This document shows positions 35,184 through 47,374 of a stretch of DNA of 64,000 bases, in pieces. The stretch is taken from contig BEDY01000001.1 in assembly GCA_002335605.1 (NCBI GenBank), positions 3,410,001-3,474,000 on the forward strand, in the 5' to 3' direction. Position 1 is the stretch's first letter, and every line of letters begins with the position of its first letter. The translations under genes were made by a program, and so were the position numbers. The notes under the pieces are model-generated. The model saw nothing but the letters and a program-made list of their open reading frames with translations. It had not been told where the DNA came from and did no database searches. The DNA comes from Prillingera fragicola. Taxonomy: Eukaryota > Basidiomycota > Tremellomycetes > Trichosporonales > Trichosporonaceae.

Positions 35184-36451
35184 CTATCCCATCATTTGCG
35201 AGATGCTGTCGGCTGGGCGAACCGTTTGAGCAAATGTCATCAACCTGCGGATGTTAGTTGCATTGCCAATCCAGCCCTCGCGCACACACCTTTTCACTGC
35301 CTGGATGTATTTGCGTGAGACCTCGTCGTTCAGGACATGGGCGACATTGTCCGTGATCTTGGAGTCTGATGAACGCTCGTGGATACCAACACTGGTGACA
35401 CCAATGGGCCACGCGGCGTTTCCAATGGAGAGACGCAGGTATGCGTCGTTGGCCTTTTGATAGCTGCGAACTTGCATGTAGTGGACAATCTCTGCCAGAT
35501 GGCGCACGACGTCCTCAGGAAGATCCTGGATAGTTAGTACCCGCAAACAGAAACAATTCAATGATTTGCTTACGCGGTTGCGAAGACCACGGAACAAAGG
35601 CTTGAGATTTTGTACCGACTGCACTTGATTTGCTGCAGCCATCTTGCCTTGCGCCGTACGCTTCACCTCGGCGGGGCGCGCATCCAGCCACTCTTCCCAC
35701 TCTTTCAATAATCCCTGCTCAGGTCAGTTTACTTAGCAGCAGTAGTCAAACCTTGAAAGCCCAGTAGACCAATGGGTGCAGCTTGTTGAAGTCTGTTTTG
35801 ATCAAGCCGAGGTCAAGCGGTGTGCCGTCTGTGAAGCGTTTCCGTTTCTCGTCATCCTTGTCCTCCTTCTTTGTGGCCTCTCCGCGTGCCTTCTTCTCTT
35901 GCTCGCGATAGTTCATGTCCTCCACTGCTCGCTTGAAATCGTTCTGCCGTCCCGTGTTGCGTTCCTCGAGAAGCTCCAGAGCGCGTAGCCTCAATCGACG
36001 GTCCTTGTCTGTCTCGCCGAAAAGTCGAATGGGCTGTCCCTTGGCCCGCAGTCGGCGCACGCACTCTTCTGGAGAAATGTTGAACCTCTCCCCCTCTGGT
36101 GCAGGCGACCCGGCCTCCGGGGTGTAATCCGCGCCAACTGTGCCAGCCTGAACAACAGTAGATATCTGATAGCTCAGCTTAGCTCTGCCCGGCGAGCAGG
36201 TTGCAACAAGAGTGGGTTACAGGTCCCACTAAACTCACCTCCCTCATGGCCTTGCTTGTACGCTTCTCCGCGGCAGCAGCCTCTGCCTCTGCCTGTCGTT
36301 TGCGTTCATCCTCACGCTTGCGAGCTGCTTCCTCCTCTTTGGCGCGAACAAGGTCGCCACGGCGCATGTACTTGCTCTGACTGGGTCCGGCATTTGAAGC
36401 CTCCAAATCCTCTGCCTTGCGTTTGTTGATCTCTGCAAGGAGGCCGTCCAT
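35184..36451 (-). CDS. PRP18: Pre-mRNA splicing factor Prp18
   Basis: U5-associated second-step splicing factor that stabilises the exons for ligation. Exons 36451-36239, 36165-35752, 35714-35574, 35525-35290 and 35244-35184 give 354 residues. The N-terminus (MDGLLAEINKRKAE) and basic coiled coil are followed by the PRP4-like/SFM-type motif RLRAKGQPIRLFGE, then the Prp18 domain: LVYWAFKGLLKEWEEWL, DLPEDVV..L, the conserved loop ANDAYLRLSIGNAAWPIGVTSVGIHER, and KRLMTFAQ. The last intron (35245-35289, 45 nt) is 3n and open in frame, so retention would insert 15 residues just after YIQAVKR. Convergent with the G-gamma gene. Confidence 0.94.
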
Positions 36452-36726
36452 GGTGGGCGAATGACGGTAGGGTTGGTGGCAAGACTAGAAACTCGAAGTG
36501 ACCGTTGATCTTTGGCCAGTGTGGTGCCTGACTTGCCGTTTCGGGCAATTTAAGAGGAGCGTGCTTCGTCACTGCACGCCTCCACCGGCGCTGCCCATTC
36601 ACGCCTCAACACTGCCCGCTCCCTGGTCCATACTGCATCCTATATCTTTCCACCCCCCACGCAGCTCGGGTGGACATTCTTTGAGTTCAAGTCGAGCGTC
36701 TCTACACTACAAGTACCAGCAGCACG
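36452..36726. promoter_or_regulatory. Divergent promoter of PRP18 and MMS2
   Basis: 275 bases between divergent start codons. It should hold both promoters; no specific motif recognised. Confidence 0.45.
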
Positions 36727-37414
36727 ATGGCCAAGGGTAAGTTCACGGTGCGGTCGCACGACAGCGACATGGCCACTTCATCGAACTGGCATGTCTGATC
36801 TATCCAGTTCCGAGGAGCTTCCGCCTCCTCGAAGAGCTCGAGAAGGGAGAGAAGGGTCTTGGTGACGGAAGCTGCTCTTACGGCCTCAAGGTGAGTGCGG
36901 CAATCATCCAGTGCTGAATCTGCAGGACGGCGATGACCTTGCCATGTATGAATGGAATGGCACTATTCTGGGCCCTCCTCATTCGGCATTCGAGAACCGC
37001 ATCTTCAGTCTCAGCATTTACTGCGGCGACAAGTACCCAGGTGAGTGACAAAGTGGTGGCAATTGCTGACACCAAACAGACAAGCCGCCCGTGGTCAAGT
37101 TTGAGAGCCGGATCAACCTGCCTTGCGTTGACCAGCGCGGTGTCGTGCGTTGTCCTTCTCACTCTCGGACAGAAGCTGACAATGCCAGGTCGACCTCTCA
37201 CGCGTTCACACGATCTCGCAGTGGCGTCGTGACTTCACGCTGGAGAATGTTCTCGTCGAGCTTCGGAGGTCAGTGCCAATCTCCTCCAAAAGAGTCGTTG
37301 GCTGACCAGCGCGCCAGGGAAATGGCTGCACCTGCTAACCGCAAGACGTCTCAACCTTCCGAGGGCTCCGAGTTCCCGCCCCTCGACCTGGTCGCTCTTG
37401 CGCGTGGGCACTAA
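36727..37414 (+). CDS. MMS2: Ubiquitin-conjugating enzyme variant Mms2/UEV
   Basis: Catalytically inactive E2 variant that pairs with Ubc13 to build K63-linked ubiquitin chains in error-free DNA damage tolerance. Exons 36727-36736 (10 nt), 36808-36890, 36926-37040, 37080-37144, 37189-37268 and 37318-37414 give 149 residues. Family features: [17 protein letters not shown] at the start, the [14 protein letters not shown] segment, [19 protein letters not shown] and [18 protein letters not shown]. The E2 active-site cysteine context (HPN..GxICL) is replaced, as in all UEVs. The C-terminal 25 residues after REMA are longer than in yeast and unconserved. Confidence 0.93.
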
Positions 37415-38565
37415 GAATTGGATTACCGGGACCAGCGCTGCCAGCGTTAGAATGTTCTTTACCTGCGAGAGAGAGAGAGACACCATGCAGACATGCCAAG
37501 CGCGCAGCCACCTCACGACGGCTGGCGCAATGCGACAGCCTGTTCTTGCGCTCTTACGCCCTACACAGACAACGCAGTCGGTGCCAGCAACGCTGTGCTT
37601 AACGGTAACGGAGTCAACAGCTCGACAGCTGCTTACATGCTGCTCGCGTCTACAGTTGTGTGTGTTTGATTGGCTGTAGGGAGACGACCGCACGGGCTTC
37701 AGGCAGCCATCAGGCATGGGCGTAGGGACTGATCATACCGCCCTCTGCACACTGCGCTGCAGTGCTGCAGCGGCGCAGCGCGGCATTCACACCTCACAGC
37801 TAGCTCACAGATGACGGATCATTGAGTACAGTTGTGGCCACAGAGTCACGATCGCAGATCACAGACCTTCTCGCTTCTAAGAGCAGGGTTCGACCATGGA
37901 AGACGTCCAAGCTCCGGACGGCATAACACGAGCGTACACGAGCACACAGCACACTACCCAACCGTTGCCATGGAGGTGAGTCGCGACCCGAGTCTCGCCG
38001 TGCAGGGCGCAGGCGTTCCACGCACGATGCACGGTGCACGGTGCACAGTCGCATTTGTCCGTTTTTCTTTTGACAGATCACGACGGACTTCGATCTTTGT
38101 GCGCTTGCGCATAGGTCTTGTTGGATCGTTGCATCCTTGGCTTCCACGCCGCCTTGCGACTAAGAGCGCACCACGGGCGGCGCCCTTTGTTTGCCATTGT
38201 TTGGCACGAGGGAACTGCCTGATACACCGCTGAGTCGCAGAACAAGTTTTCCCCTCTGCTTTCGTGTGGTGTACGGCGCCTTGGGCGTTTGGGCGCGGAC
38301 GGCCGACAGTGTCCGCTTGCCACACATTACAGGCCTGGTCACAGATCCCAGGCAACGTTTTCAACGCCATTCCTCCTCGTTGCTACTCACCAGCTGTGTT
38401 CATCACACTCCTCTCCCCATACAGACCCCATCTTGTCTCCTTGGGCAAGCGTGTTGAATCCCACATCCCACCTTGCTCTGAGCTCGGGCTCTTAAGGTCA
38501 CAGCGTGCGCAAGCACCCCTCTTCTTCGCTTCCGTCGTCGTTCCTCTGCGTCCTAACTTCCCCGC
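37415..38565. other. Intergenic region with a possible spliced short upstream ORF
   Basis: About 1.15 kb. The only signal I see is ATGGAG at 37971 followed at once by a GTGAGT donor and, about 110 bases on, a strong T-rich acceptor (gtttttcttttgacag). The joined frame reads MEITTDFDLCALAH and stops after about 30 codons. It could be a leader exon or upstream ORF of the following gene; an in-frame stop separates it from the main start. Confidence 0.35.
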
Positions 38566-40345
38566 ATGGCACCCTCTCCTTCCTCAAGTAACCTCGACCA
38601 CGACGTGCCATCGCGCCCAGAGCACTCAAAGTCGTACTCGCACTCCCGCCTTCTCTCTCGCTCCATCACTTCACTCTCTCGTGCGACCAAAGGTGGATCG
38701 ACCATGCCAAGCCCACCACCTCCCCCTTCAGCCCCTGGCCGTCCCATGCAGCGCTCGTACTCGCAGTCCCACACACAGAGATACAGTGTTATCCACAAGA
38801 GTCCATCTCTGGGACAGGGTGCAACGGTCGTCCGCACGCCCATGGACGCGACCAAGAGCATGGCTCAACCTGGTCACGTTACAAAACAGGCCTGGCCGTT
38901 GTATCGTCAGGCCTCACTGCGTGATTCGCGACACCGTCCCACCACCTCCAGCCAGCCTCTCACGCGAGCCCCTTCATCAAGAGTCATGGACCCTTCTCCC
39001 GTGCTTGCCCCAATGGAGTCGCCCAGCCTTTGCTCTGACCTACGTCGTACTGTGGACATCGACTATAAGAAAACGACACCGCTCAGCATACCTCTTTCAA
39101 ATGTCTCTCCGCAGCGTGGCTCTCAGGAGACCATTGTAGTCACCGCCCCTCTCCGTGTGTCTTCTCGCAACCTCCGAACCCGAGCCCCTCCTTCAGGGTC
39201 GCATACCGACTACATGGCTCATGCCATTTCCACAGAGTCCCCGTGCAGCACATCGCCCCGCCGCCAGCTCCGCCCCGTCGCTAGTGTTGACGTGGACATT
39301 GATGCCGCATATCGCCAGCGTAATGGACGTCGTCTGACAAGCCGTGCTTCCCACAATACGCTGTCCCCCATCGTTAGAATCGCTGCTCCGTTCGCCGCTA
39401 TAATGGGTACCGGCGGTCAAGGAAATGAGGCCCTGACTCCCCAGAGTCAACCAGCGACTCCAAGGGCTGCTCCTCAGTCACCTGTGTCCCAGGCGCCTTT
39501 CCTCCCCGTTGTCATTTCGCGTACGGTTCGCCCCGCGACGGATGCCAGAGACGTGGTGCTGGTCACTCTTCGATTCGGATTCAGTCTGGACGCAGAACCC
39601 AACACTCATTCCATTACAATCACCCTTGAGACGCTACGCCCCGCTGGAGGGCGACTGGTCGCCTTTCTCGACAACGCCATGCGGCCTGTGTCAGGAGAAT
39701 CTGATAGCGCGGGCTCGGGGGAAACCGGCCCAGAGATGACGGATGGCAGCAGTGCCGAAGACAGTGACTTTGAGTATGACGACACGAGGGTTCACCCCCA
39801 TATCCAGTACGTTGAGGAACCATCGAACGTTTGCGATGGCTGGCTGACGCTACAGGGACGAGTACAACGTTGCTCTCGCTCTGTCTCAATCGTCCGACCT
39901 CAAGTATGAAGACGAGCCGTCGACGCCTCGTGGGCCCGGCGGTCGAGACTTTCCTCCTTCCTCTTTTGCCCCGCTTCCTCCGCTGGCGTCCCTTCCTGCG
40001 GCCCTTGCCCAAGCCCGTGAGCGTGAGCGCGAGGCCGTCGCGCAAGCCCGTGCTCAAGCCTTTGTCACTGCCCCGAGACAGCAGCCTCTGTCAACATCAG
40101 GTCGCCCGCGGGCTCAGACCTGCCCAGGTCCCACTCTGGGTATGGTGACTGAGATCACCTTGCTGCTTGAGCGCGACGCTAGGGCCTGGCACGCAATCGC
40201 CAGCCGCCTGTGCTCCGGATCGTGGCCAAGCCTCGAGCTTCGCCGCAAACGTGTCGAGGACGAATGCCAGTGGGCAGGTATGGATGGCCTGGTATCAGAG
40301 CTTGCTGCCATGCGCATTCCGACCAAGCGTGGGGGGTTCTTTTGA
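38566..40345 (+). CDS. Unrecognised Ser/Pro-rich protein
   Basis: I do not recognise this gene. Two exons, 38566-39806 and 39856-40345, joined in phase, give 576 residues. An in-frame TAA lies just upstream of the start. The first 400 residues are Ser/Pro/Arg/Thr-rich and look disordered. A folded-looking stretch near residues 320-360 (VVLVTLRFGF..., THSITITLETLR) is followed by an acidic Ser/Glu/Asp cluster. The C-terminal 80 residues (EITLLLERDARAWHAIASRL and RKRVEDECQWAGMDGLVSELA) look helical and would be the best query for homology. Codon use matches its neighbours, so a real gene is likely. Confidence 0.65.
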
Positions 40346-42469
40346 AAAGCGCCATCGTTTCACGAGGCCACGAGTGTGGTGACATATGAGGTGTGAATGA
40401 TTGTGGGGGGATGGCAGATGACAGACGGAAGATGATTGTGGTTTGTAAGCAGTCGTTCCAAAAGTGAATTGCACTTGATAGCACCTGAGTAGCATGCATA
40501 TACTGTGTAGATAGGAGATCATCTGCATAGACGATCCGCCCAGTCTTCGCATCTCAGACCGTCTTCGCATCTCAGGCGACCGATAAGGTTTGCTGATAAG
40601 CCCCAAAACGCCACTGATATTTTGGTGCTTTCGGCTGCTCCCGTTACCGTCAACCGACCGTGCTAACCGACATGGTGAACGGTTGCCAACATATGTAAGT
40701 TGACCTCGTTAACATACGTAGACCTAGTTATGGCTTGAAGAATGACAAGGGAGCAGCGACGTATGATGTGAGTCACCGAGCCTGGTTAATCAAGGGATTC
40801 GCCATGCAGGAGTGCGAGTCGATCCTTCAGGACGTTCCGTCAGTTATCAGCTATCAGCTTCCACGATCCAAGATCAGCTTGAGAGCGCATTCACTCGGAC
40901 TGACAGTCTCATGGTGCCGCATTCCACCGTCTGTTCAATGGCATTGGCGCTCATATGCTGAGAGACTGTGTCGTTTTTACGTCCTTAAGTGCTTTCAAAG
41001 TCCAGGTTTCCAAAGGCTCTACTCGGGCTACCCTCCCGACCTCCCGACGCTCTGGAGGTGTGTCATCTTGTAGGCATCATAAGCGTTGACGATACCCCAT
41101 CCTAATCGTGCTCGAGACGTGAACAAAAGTACGACTGCTCTTGATTAGGTCGCTAAGCCCCGCCACGTTCAGCCTACCCATCGAATGACTTTAATCAATC
41201 AGACGGCCGACTCACTTACGCAACGACAAGAAGGGCCCACTGACTATTCGATAGCGCTGACACATTCTTCGTTGGCCCTCAGATACAGAGCCTTTGCCTT
41301 AGACATCTTCTCATGCGGCTGCATTCAGAGGCACGTCCTCGACGGGCAACTGGGTCACAGGCTGTTCAGTGTGCCATTCTTGCACCTTGTTCCTACACTT
41401 GCTGCGTCAGCGTTGTGACCTCCTTGGGAGACTCACACACAAGCACGTAGTAAGCTGACAGACTACGCGCCCCAAAGGGCGGCCACAGAGGATCGATAAC
41501 AGACAATTGCAGGGGAAGAGACACTCGCATCACAAAGCTCCTGTTCCCCTCGGCAAGCATGCAGTGGTCATCGAAGCCGAGTTGGGGCCCATGGGTCCCC
41601 ACGAAATATTAAATGTGCGCCTCCCCACACTCTCAGCCAACGGAGGACACGATTGAGACAGTCAGGAGCAGCTGAGCAAAGGTGGGCTAATGGGGAGAAC
41701 CAGGGGCGCGTACTTTGTGGGGTTGGAGGTGTTTGTGTTAGACTGTCCGATGCGTAGCGTCATCCATCTGATTAGGATATAGAACTCAAGCTTCTGGTAT
41801 TGAGCGTTTGTGGTGGGGATCGGGGCCCGGAGAACGTCACCATGCGAGGCAGTGCGTGAGCATCGTCCACTAATGGGCCTATGTGGCGGTGTGGCAGGGC
41901 CAATGAACTATGTGGTGGGGCGTCTACTCCTCCATTGATGATGTTTTCTGGCTAGGGTTCGCGACCAGACCGTATCAAGTGACCTAAACGTCATGTTGGT
42001 ATGCATGGAGATGCTGCGAGCTGGACCCGAACGCGAACCCGATGGGACCCACGCCGTTACCATGACAAGGACATTGGCCGTACATTGGGGCAATTTAAGA
42101 GTGGTGGGCGTCCCCAAAAGTTAGGCACAGGGTGTGGCGCGTGGCAAAGATCGTCGTTCACGATTGCTCATATCCAGCTTGCAACCACCTTCCTCGTCGG
42201 GGCTGTCGCTGTGCTGCAGTAAGGCATGCATTAAGCACTGAATGACATTGTGCTACTGATAGTCTATAGACTCAAACCCATTACAAACGCCCATGTATTC
42301 TACAAGCGGGTGGCGGCGACCCTATGAGGCTGGCCCTAATGGCCAGCAAATGCTATGGAAAAATGGCAATTAAACCAGGCTCCTTGAATGGTCGTGACTT
42401 CTGATCTTGCTGCGCCCTGCCTTGGTCACAGACGCGCGTTCTCTCCCCTTTCTCGCATTCTTGGAATGT
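40346..42469. other. Gene-poor stretch of 2.1 kb
   Basis: No supportable gene. Base composition is less GC-rich than the coding flanks. A near-tandem repeat of GTCTTCGCATCTCAG occurs at 40543-40557 and 40561-40575. The open frame at 40735-41073 lacks the local codon bias and is not called. Confidence 0.45.
40543..40575. repeat. 15-bp direct repeat, two copies with 18-bp period
   Basis: GTCTTCGCATCTCAG appears twice, separated by three bases, about 200 bp downstream of the Ser/Pro-rich gene. Probably a local duplication. Confidence 0.8.
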
Positions 42470-43063
42470 CTACTTGCGAGCAAGCTCGGTGGCGCTGAGA
42501 CCAAGCTCGAATGTGGTGCGGAACGACTTGGTCGGCACAATCATCTTGGTGGTCTTCTTGGGCGCCGCCGCAGGCTGACTCGTTGCCGAGCCACCGCGGG
42601 CCAGGAGTGTGCGGCAGAGCGACTGCGACTTGGGGAGGTTCAAGCTCGTAGCGCGGCTAGGAGGCAAGGGGTTGTGGACGGGTGCAAGAGGCGAGAGGCC
42701 GCGGGGGCGAGGACGAAGACCCGAGGGGCCGCCGGCTAGGTTGAGCGCGGGGCGCCCGGAGGCGATCGGCAGCGCCGAGTTGCTAGACGCCGCAAGGGGC
42801 GACGAGCGAGGAGGGGAGGTAGAGGTGCGGCGGGGAAGAGCGAAGGGAGGGCTAGGACGCTGGCGATCGCGAAGACGGCTCTCGGCGGTGTTGGGGCCAG
42901 CAGGGGCCTGGTTGAGCTCGGTGGGGAATTCCTCGACCGACTCGTCGCTGTCCGAGTTGCTGCTGCCGGGCGACCAGTTGTCCTGGTCCTCCTCGGCGGC
43001 AACGGCACAGAGGTGAAGAGCAGACGGGCGAGCGAGTGCTGAAGTAGGCATCATGAGGCTCAA
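42470..43063 (-). CDS. Unrecognised Ser/Pro/Ala-rich protein
   Basis: Single-exon frame of 197 residues (or 193 from the next ATG). I do not recognise it. It has an acidic Ser/Asp/Glu stretch near residues 25-50 (SNSDSDESVEEFPTE), a central Pro/Ser/Arg-rich part, and a basic C-terminus with TKMIVPTKSFRTTFELG that looks structured and may be the conserved element. The opposite strand is also open, as is common in GC-rich DNA here, so the strand choice rests on the better low-complexity profile and a start/stop in a plausible context. It stands alone between two large gene-poor regions. Confidence 0.5.
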   Translation of the reverse strand: MSLMMPTSALARPSALHLCAVAAEEDQDNWSPGSSNSDSDESVEEFPTELNQAPAGPNTAESRLRDRQRPSPPFALPRRTSTSPPRSSPLAASSNSALPIASGRPALNLAGGPSGLRPRPRGLSPLAPVHNPLPPSRATSLNLPKSQSLCRTLLARGGSATSQPAAAPKKTTKMIVPTKSFRTTFELGLSATELARK

Positions 43064-45089
43064 AGTGTCGTGGGGGTGGCGTGGAGTTGACGGTGGAGCA
43101 GGCAGCAGAGGTGGCAGTGGAGATGGGAGTGGAAAGACAGTGGATAGCTCGACGTTTTGAGGCTTATTGTCCAGGGACAGAGAGTGAAAGATGGGGTAGG
43201 GTATCTACGACACGACACCTGAAGTATGGTTTCGTTGGGGAGTTGGTGGGGTTGCAAAGTCACGCAAATACCACGAGGAATGATGCCGGTGGGTTAATTA
43301 AGGCGAGGTCGTGCGTAGTAGGACAATATAGAAAGTTTGAGGGTGGCCGGCTGAGCACCGCAGCCAAGAGTCTAATCGGGTGGCCAGACCAAAGGTCGCG
43401 AAGGTACACGCAGGAAAAGGAAGGCAAGCGAGATTGTCGCGCAAATATCTGGCACCCAAAGATTGTGATGGGGAGCCAGGGTTCAATGCGGCCCCGCAAT
43501 TCGGCCGTTGTACGGCGGTGGTAGTAGTAACTGAACGAGGCGTAACGAGAGAGACGTGGGAATGTGGGAGTAGCTATGTTCTGGATTATAGAGAGTGATA
43601 GATATGATAGTGTTGTTGTCAATGCAGTCAGTGGTGTGTGGCAAGAGATGCGCCTTTAAGCAAGCATAGGCCAGGTGACAGCTTACGAGGACGCGGACAA
43701 TATTGACCGTGTCTTTCGAAAGTGGTAGGAGGCGTCAATTCCTTGGGGAGTGCGGGGGCCCAAACAAACTTTGCCCTGCTGACATACGTAAGCACCCGCG
43801 GCCTGTCCCGCGAGTGGTCGTGTGAGGCGCCAAGTGCAACCTCCCACTTCTCAATCCGAGCCCTGTGCAGTTTGCCAGTCATGGGCAGGCTATGCATGCC
43901 GCAGTGTTCCTGGCGCGCTCCAAAGCCGCTCTCACATGACAAGTGTTTTGGACGCGCGCTCGTGAGCTCGTGATCCGTGACTGAAAGGAATGTGGCTGTC
44001 ATCACCTATCAGTGACGCGTCCTTGCTATGTGGTGGGGATGTGGAGACGTGTGCTCAGTACTCTGGCCGCCCTGCATGCACCCTCTCTCTCTGCGCGCTT
44101 ATGCACGGCCGCCCTCGCAGTGGCGCAAGGTGTTTGTTTGGGTGTCGCAAGCCACCGTTTCCGCGTAGCACAGTTGCATCGAATCCGCATTCAACCGCAG
44201 GTCTCTTCCTCCTGGTCCATCACACCCTACTGTCGCAGGCATCTCACTCCCGTGCTCTCAGCCACGCACCCTGTTCACTTCGGTTCTTCGCTCTACAAAA
44301 TCTACCCGAGGAAGCGAGGAACGAGGGCACTGTCAAGAACGACCGCCAAGCCTTGCTTTCTATGCAAGTCTGAACAGGCCTGACACACCCGAACTCGAAG
44401 TGACGTCTGATCCGGATTCACCCGTGGCAGCGACAACCGGTTGATGCCATTTGAAACACTGATAGGTACAGTAGTAGTGAGACAGTAGCAGTACCGAAAC
44501 CACACTGGAATCTAATCTGGCAAGGCACCGACTTGTGGTGGTGGACAACATCATGGGAACGAGGTACAATGCGTTGCCTCAGAATCCACCCTAAGGCCGG
44601 GACACGCGACTTCTCACGATCAGTCCGAGTGTACTGAGCACGTTTCGGAACGCTTTGATAGCAATTCTCGGAGTGTGCGCTGTTCCCCATTCGGTAAATG
44701 GTAGGCACCTCGGGAATCCACTAGTGAGAGAAAAGCGAAAGTCGTTGGAATAATGATAGCTGCACTCACGCCTCAGGATTCTAGTTAGGGCAATGCCGTG
44801 GTTCTCATGGTTATTGCAGGTGCTTGCGCTTGGGGCATTGGCTGCCAAGACGTGTCGATAGGGAACCGCCTAGGTGAAGTGCCCGGGGGTCAGTGAAGCA
44901 CAACGCAATGCGTACGCGCAAGAGCCACGTTCGCCAACAGTTCCTTCACAACGAGTGCGCGCAAACAGCCACGTTCGCCAACAACACTGTCCTGCACCAA
45001 GGTCGCAGCTTCCAGTTGGCCGAGACGTACAACATGGCATGTGATGCTACAACACGTTCTACTTGCGGCCAAACAGTGACCTGCTACCG
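43064..45089. other. Gene-poor stretch of 2 kb
   Basis: No supportable gene. The first 600 bases are purine-rich and would be the leader/promoter of the minus-strand gene ending at 42470. A 17-bp direct repeat with a 44-bp period lies at 44923-44983. Confidence 0.45.
44923..44983. repeat. 17-bp direct repeat, two copies with 44-bp period
   Basis: AGCCACGTTCGCCAACA at 44923-44939 recurs exactly at 44967-44983, each copy preceded by a GCGCA-like pentamer. It lies just downstream of the gene ending at 45090. Confidence 0.85.
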
Positions 45090-47374
45090 TTATTTTCTTC
45101 TTGCCTCAGCGTGCTTCGTTCCAGTCACGAACGCATCCTCGAGTGGCTTCGCCGTGCCCAGCTGGCGCACACCAGAGGCATTGGCAATTGGAGTCGAAGC
45201 AGCGAAAGGGTTGCGCTTCTGCGTGGATGCTGACTGAGATGGCATTGCAAACGGATTGCGCTTTGGCGCAGCCTGGGAAAGGTGTTTGGAGGGGGTGCGA
45301 CCTGCTATCGGTGACGACGAGTGTTGAGATAGAGTTATGGGGCTGGAGGGCACTCGCGCCGATGGCTGTGACGAATCGGAAGAGACAGAGATAGGGACAG
45401 ACGCTAGAAGATCCGAAGGGTCATCGACTCGTGCTCGTTTGCGAACAACTGTCGGCTCACGTTGGCGCTCCTGCACCTTGGCCTTGGCCCAGCCAAGCCT
45501 CCGCCATTCTGGATGCACCATGCGAACAAACATGAACTCTGGGGATCCTGCCACAAGTTCGTCTGGCGTGTGCCCGTCTTCGGACCGGACAGCTGGAGCC
45601 GGTGCAAAGAATACCTGGCTGCGAGTGTTGGCCTCGAGATTGGCCTGACGTGCGCGTGTTCTTTTGCCGGCCACACGTGTGTCTGAATGCCTTCCTCCCT
45701 CCTTTGGCTGCCAGTAACGATTGAAGGCATCCAGATCCAAGGGGGCCATATGCTTGGGTCGCTTCACCCCTCGCGACACCCAGTCGTCCACATTGTCCTT
45801 GCGGGATCGAGCGACCTCAACCCACATTTTCCTCTCCCGCATTTCGGCCTTTACGTCCTTAATGCTTGATACACCCTTGCCGTACACCACTCCTATACCA
45901 TCGCGGTAAACTGAGACCTCAGGGAGGCTATATGCTCGCCGGGCTGGTCGCGGGGCCGAATCGTGAAGCAACTCATCGCGTGGAGCCGGGCCAGGTACAA
46001 TGTGCAGGCTGATGTGGTTGGGCTCTGGCTGTTCTGCCAGGTCGGGTTTGAGCAGTGTGAGGCACAGTTTATCGAGCACTACACTGGGTTCCTCCGAGGC
46101 TGTGAACAGCCCGCGTAGACCAGAGGTGCACGCTTGCATGTCAGGCTGCAGGCCGCCGAATGCACCTTGGGAGTAGCGATTGAAGATGCCCTTGCCAGAC
46201 GAGGTGCAAGACGTGTTACGAACATCTGAGCAGGTGAGTAGTGCGACCAGAAAGGTGACACGTACCAAGAACTGACAGCCCGGGCCACTTGCTCAAACTC
46301 CTCAAGGCAAAGTCGCTGATACCCTTGCATCCTGGCAAGTACCAAGCCCTCAATCGCCACATGCCTCGTGCCTCGCCCTCATCCATGCTGTCAACAGGAA
46401 GAACAAGGCTTGAAGCAAGCAACCGAATTCCTTGGTCGGTAATAGAGCATCCGCGCATCCACAGCGCCGTGAGATGAGTGCAGTACTTTAACGACTGCAC
46501 TGTAGAATCGGTCACTGTTGAGGGGCTGAGTTTGTCGAACGAGAGCGTCGTGAGAAGGGATAGCCGTGGTGGCACACCCAGAGCAGGTAAAGGATGTAGC
46601 AAGTTGAACAACCTGGGAAGACTGTTGAGGGGATGTTCACCGTCCAGACCGAATCGTTTAGGGTTCCAAGGTAGCGTTGCAAGCAGTTCTTTTGGTGGCA
46701 GTTGGAGCGTGAACTGGGCGTCATGCTTCGCAAGTCCTTCAGGATCGCAAAGGGCAATGTACGCCCATAATGTCGCGGCGTCAGGTCGAGACTTGCGGTC
46801 CAGCGAAGAGTAGCCGCGATCCGCAATAAGCCTGGCGACGACACGGGTGAAGATCACGCTTGGGAGGAAGATGAGAGGAAAGTCGAGTTCCGCAGCAAAC
46901 GAGTCTTGCGTTGGCGCATACTTGTCAAGATTTCTAGAAATTACTGACAAGCAGCATGATTGAAGACTGTCGGCCACGCCAGTCGCTCCAAAATATCTTG
47001 CCTGAGGGTTCACTTGGGTCAGAGGAAGAGGCCGGAGCAACCATTGAGGGTTTGTTGCGCTGATGGAGCTATGTTTCAGTTGCGTATACGTTGCTGTTGG
47101 CTCACACCAGCGACCGATCTGTAGCGTCTCCACCAATACCCGTCAGCTCGTTCATGAAGATGTATTAGCGTTGGGAATGAACAATGACGGACTGGAACGC
47201 GACGCGTCGAGGAACTCAAAAGGAAATCAAGATACCCGATGCTAATCGTACATCTGCTTCCGCTAATCCCTCATGATACTTTTGTAGTCTGCCCTGAAAG
47301 TTAGGCACTCGATCGACCTCCACCACCAAGTCCTGAATCACGGCCACTGCCTCCGTTTTAACATGATCTGCCAT
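45090..47374 (-). CDS. Unrecognised protein with F-box-like and leucine-rich segments
   Basis: Five exons keep phase: 47374-47252, 47118-47108 (11 nt), 47001-46945, 46858-46266 and 46225-45090; 639 residues. After a helical N-terminus, residues about 42-63 read IGRWQDILERLAWPTVFNHAA, which resembles an F-box. Residues about 150-260 have LRR-like rhythm (LTTLSFDKL, LTALWMRGCSITDQGIRLL, LRAWYLPGCKGISDFALRSL, LSVLDVRNTS). The C-terminal 300 residues are basic and Ser/Pro-rich with a repeated KRNPFA motif. An F-box/LRR adaptor is a reasonable guess but not established. A longer single frame in exon 3/4 also exists, so the N-terminus is uncertain. Its start is only 75 bases past the pyruvate carboxylase stop, on the same strand. 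Confidence 0.6.

Noticed and set aside
38264..39139. 291-codon plus-strand frame overlapping the Ser/Pro-rich gene
   Set aside because: Overlaps the called gene in another frame, Pro/Ser/His-rich without structure; the called frame is longer and splices in phase to a helical C-terminus.
40735..41073. 112-codon frame in a gene-poor gap
   Set aside because: Base composition and codon use unlike local genes, no splice-linked exons and no recognisable motif.
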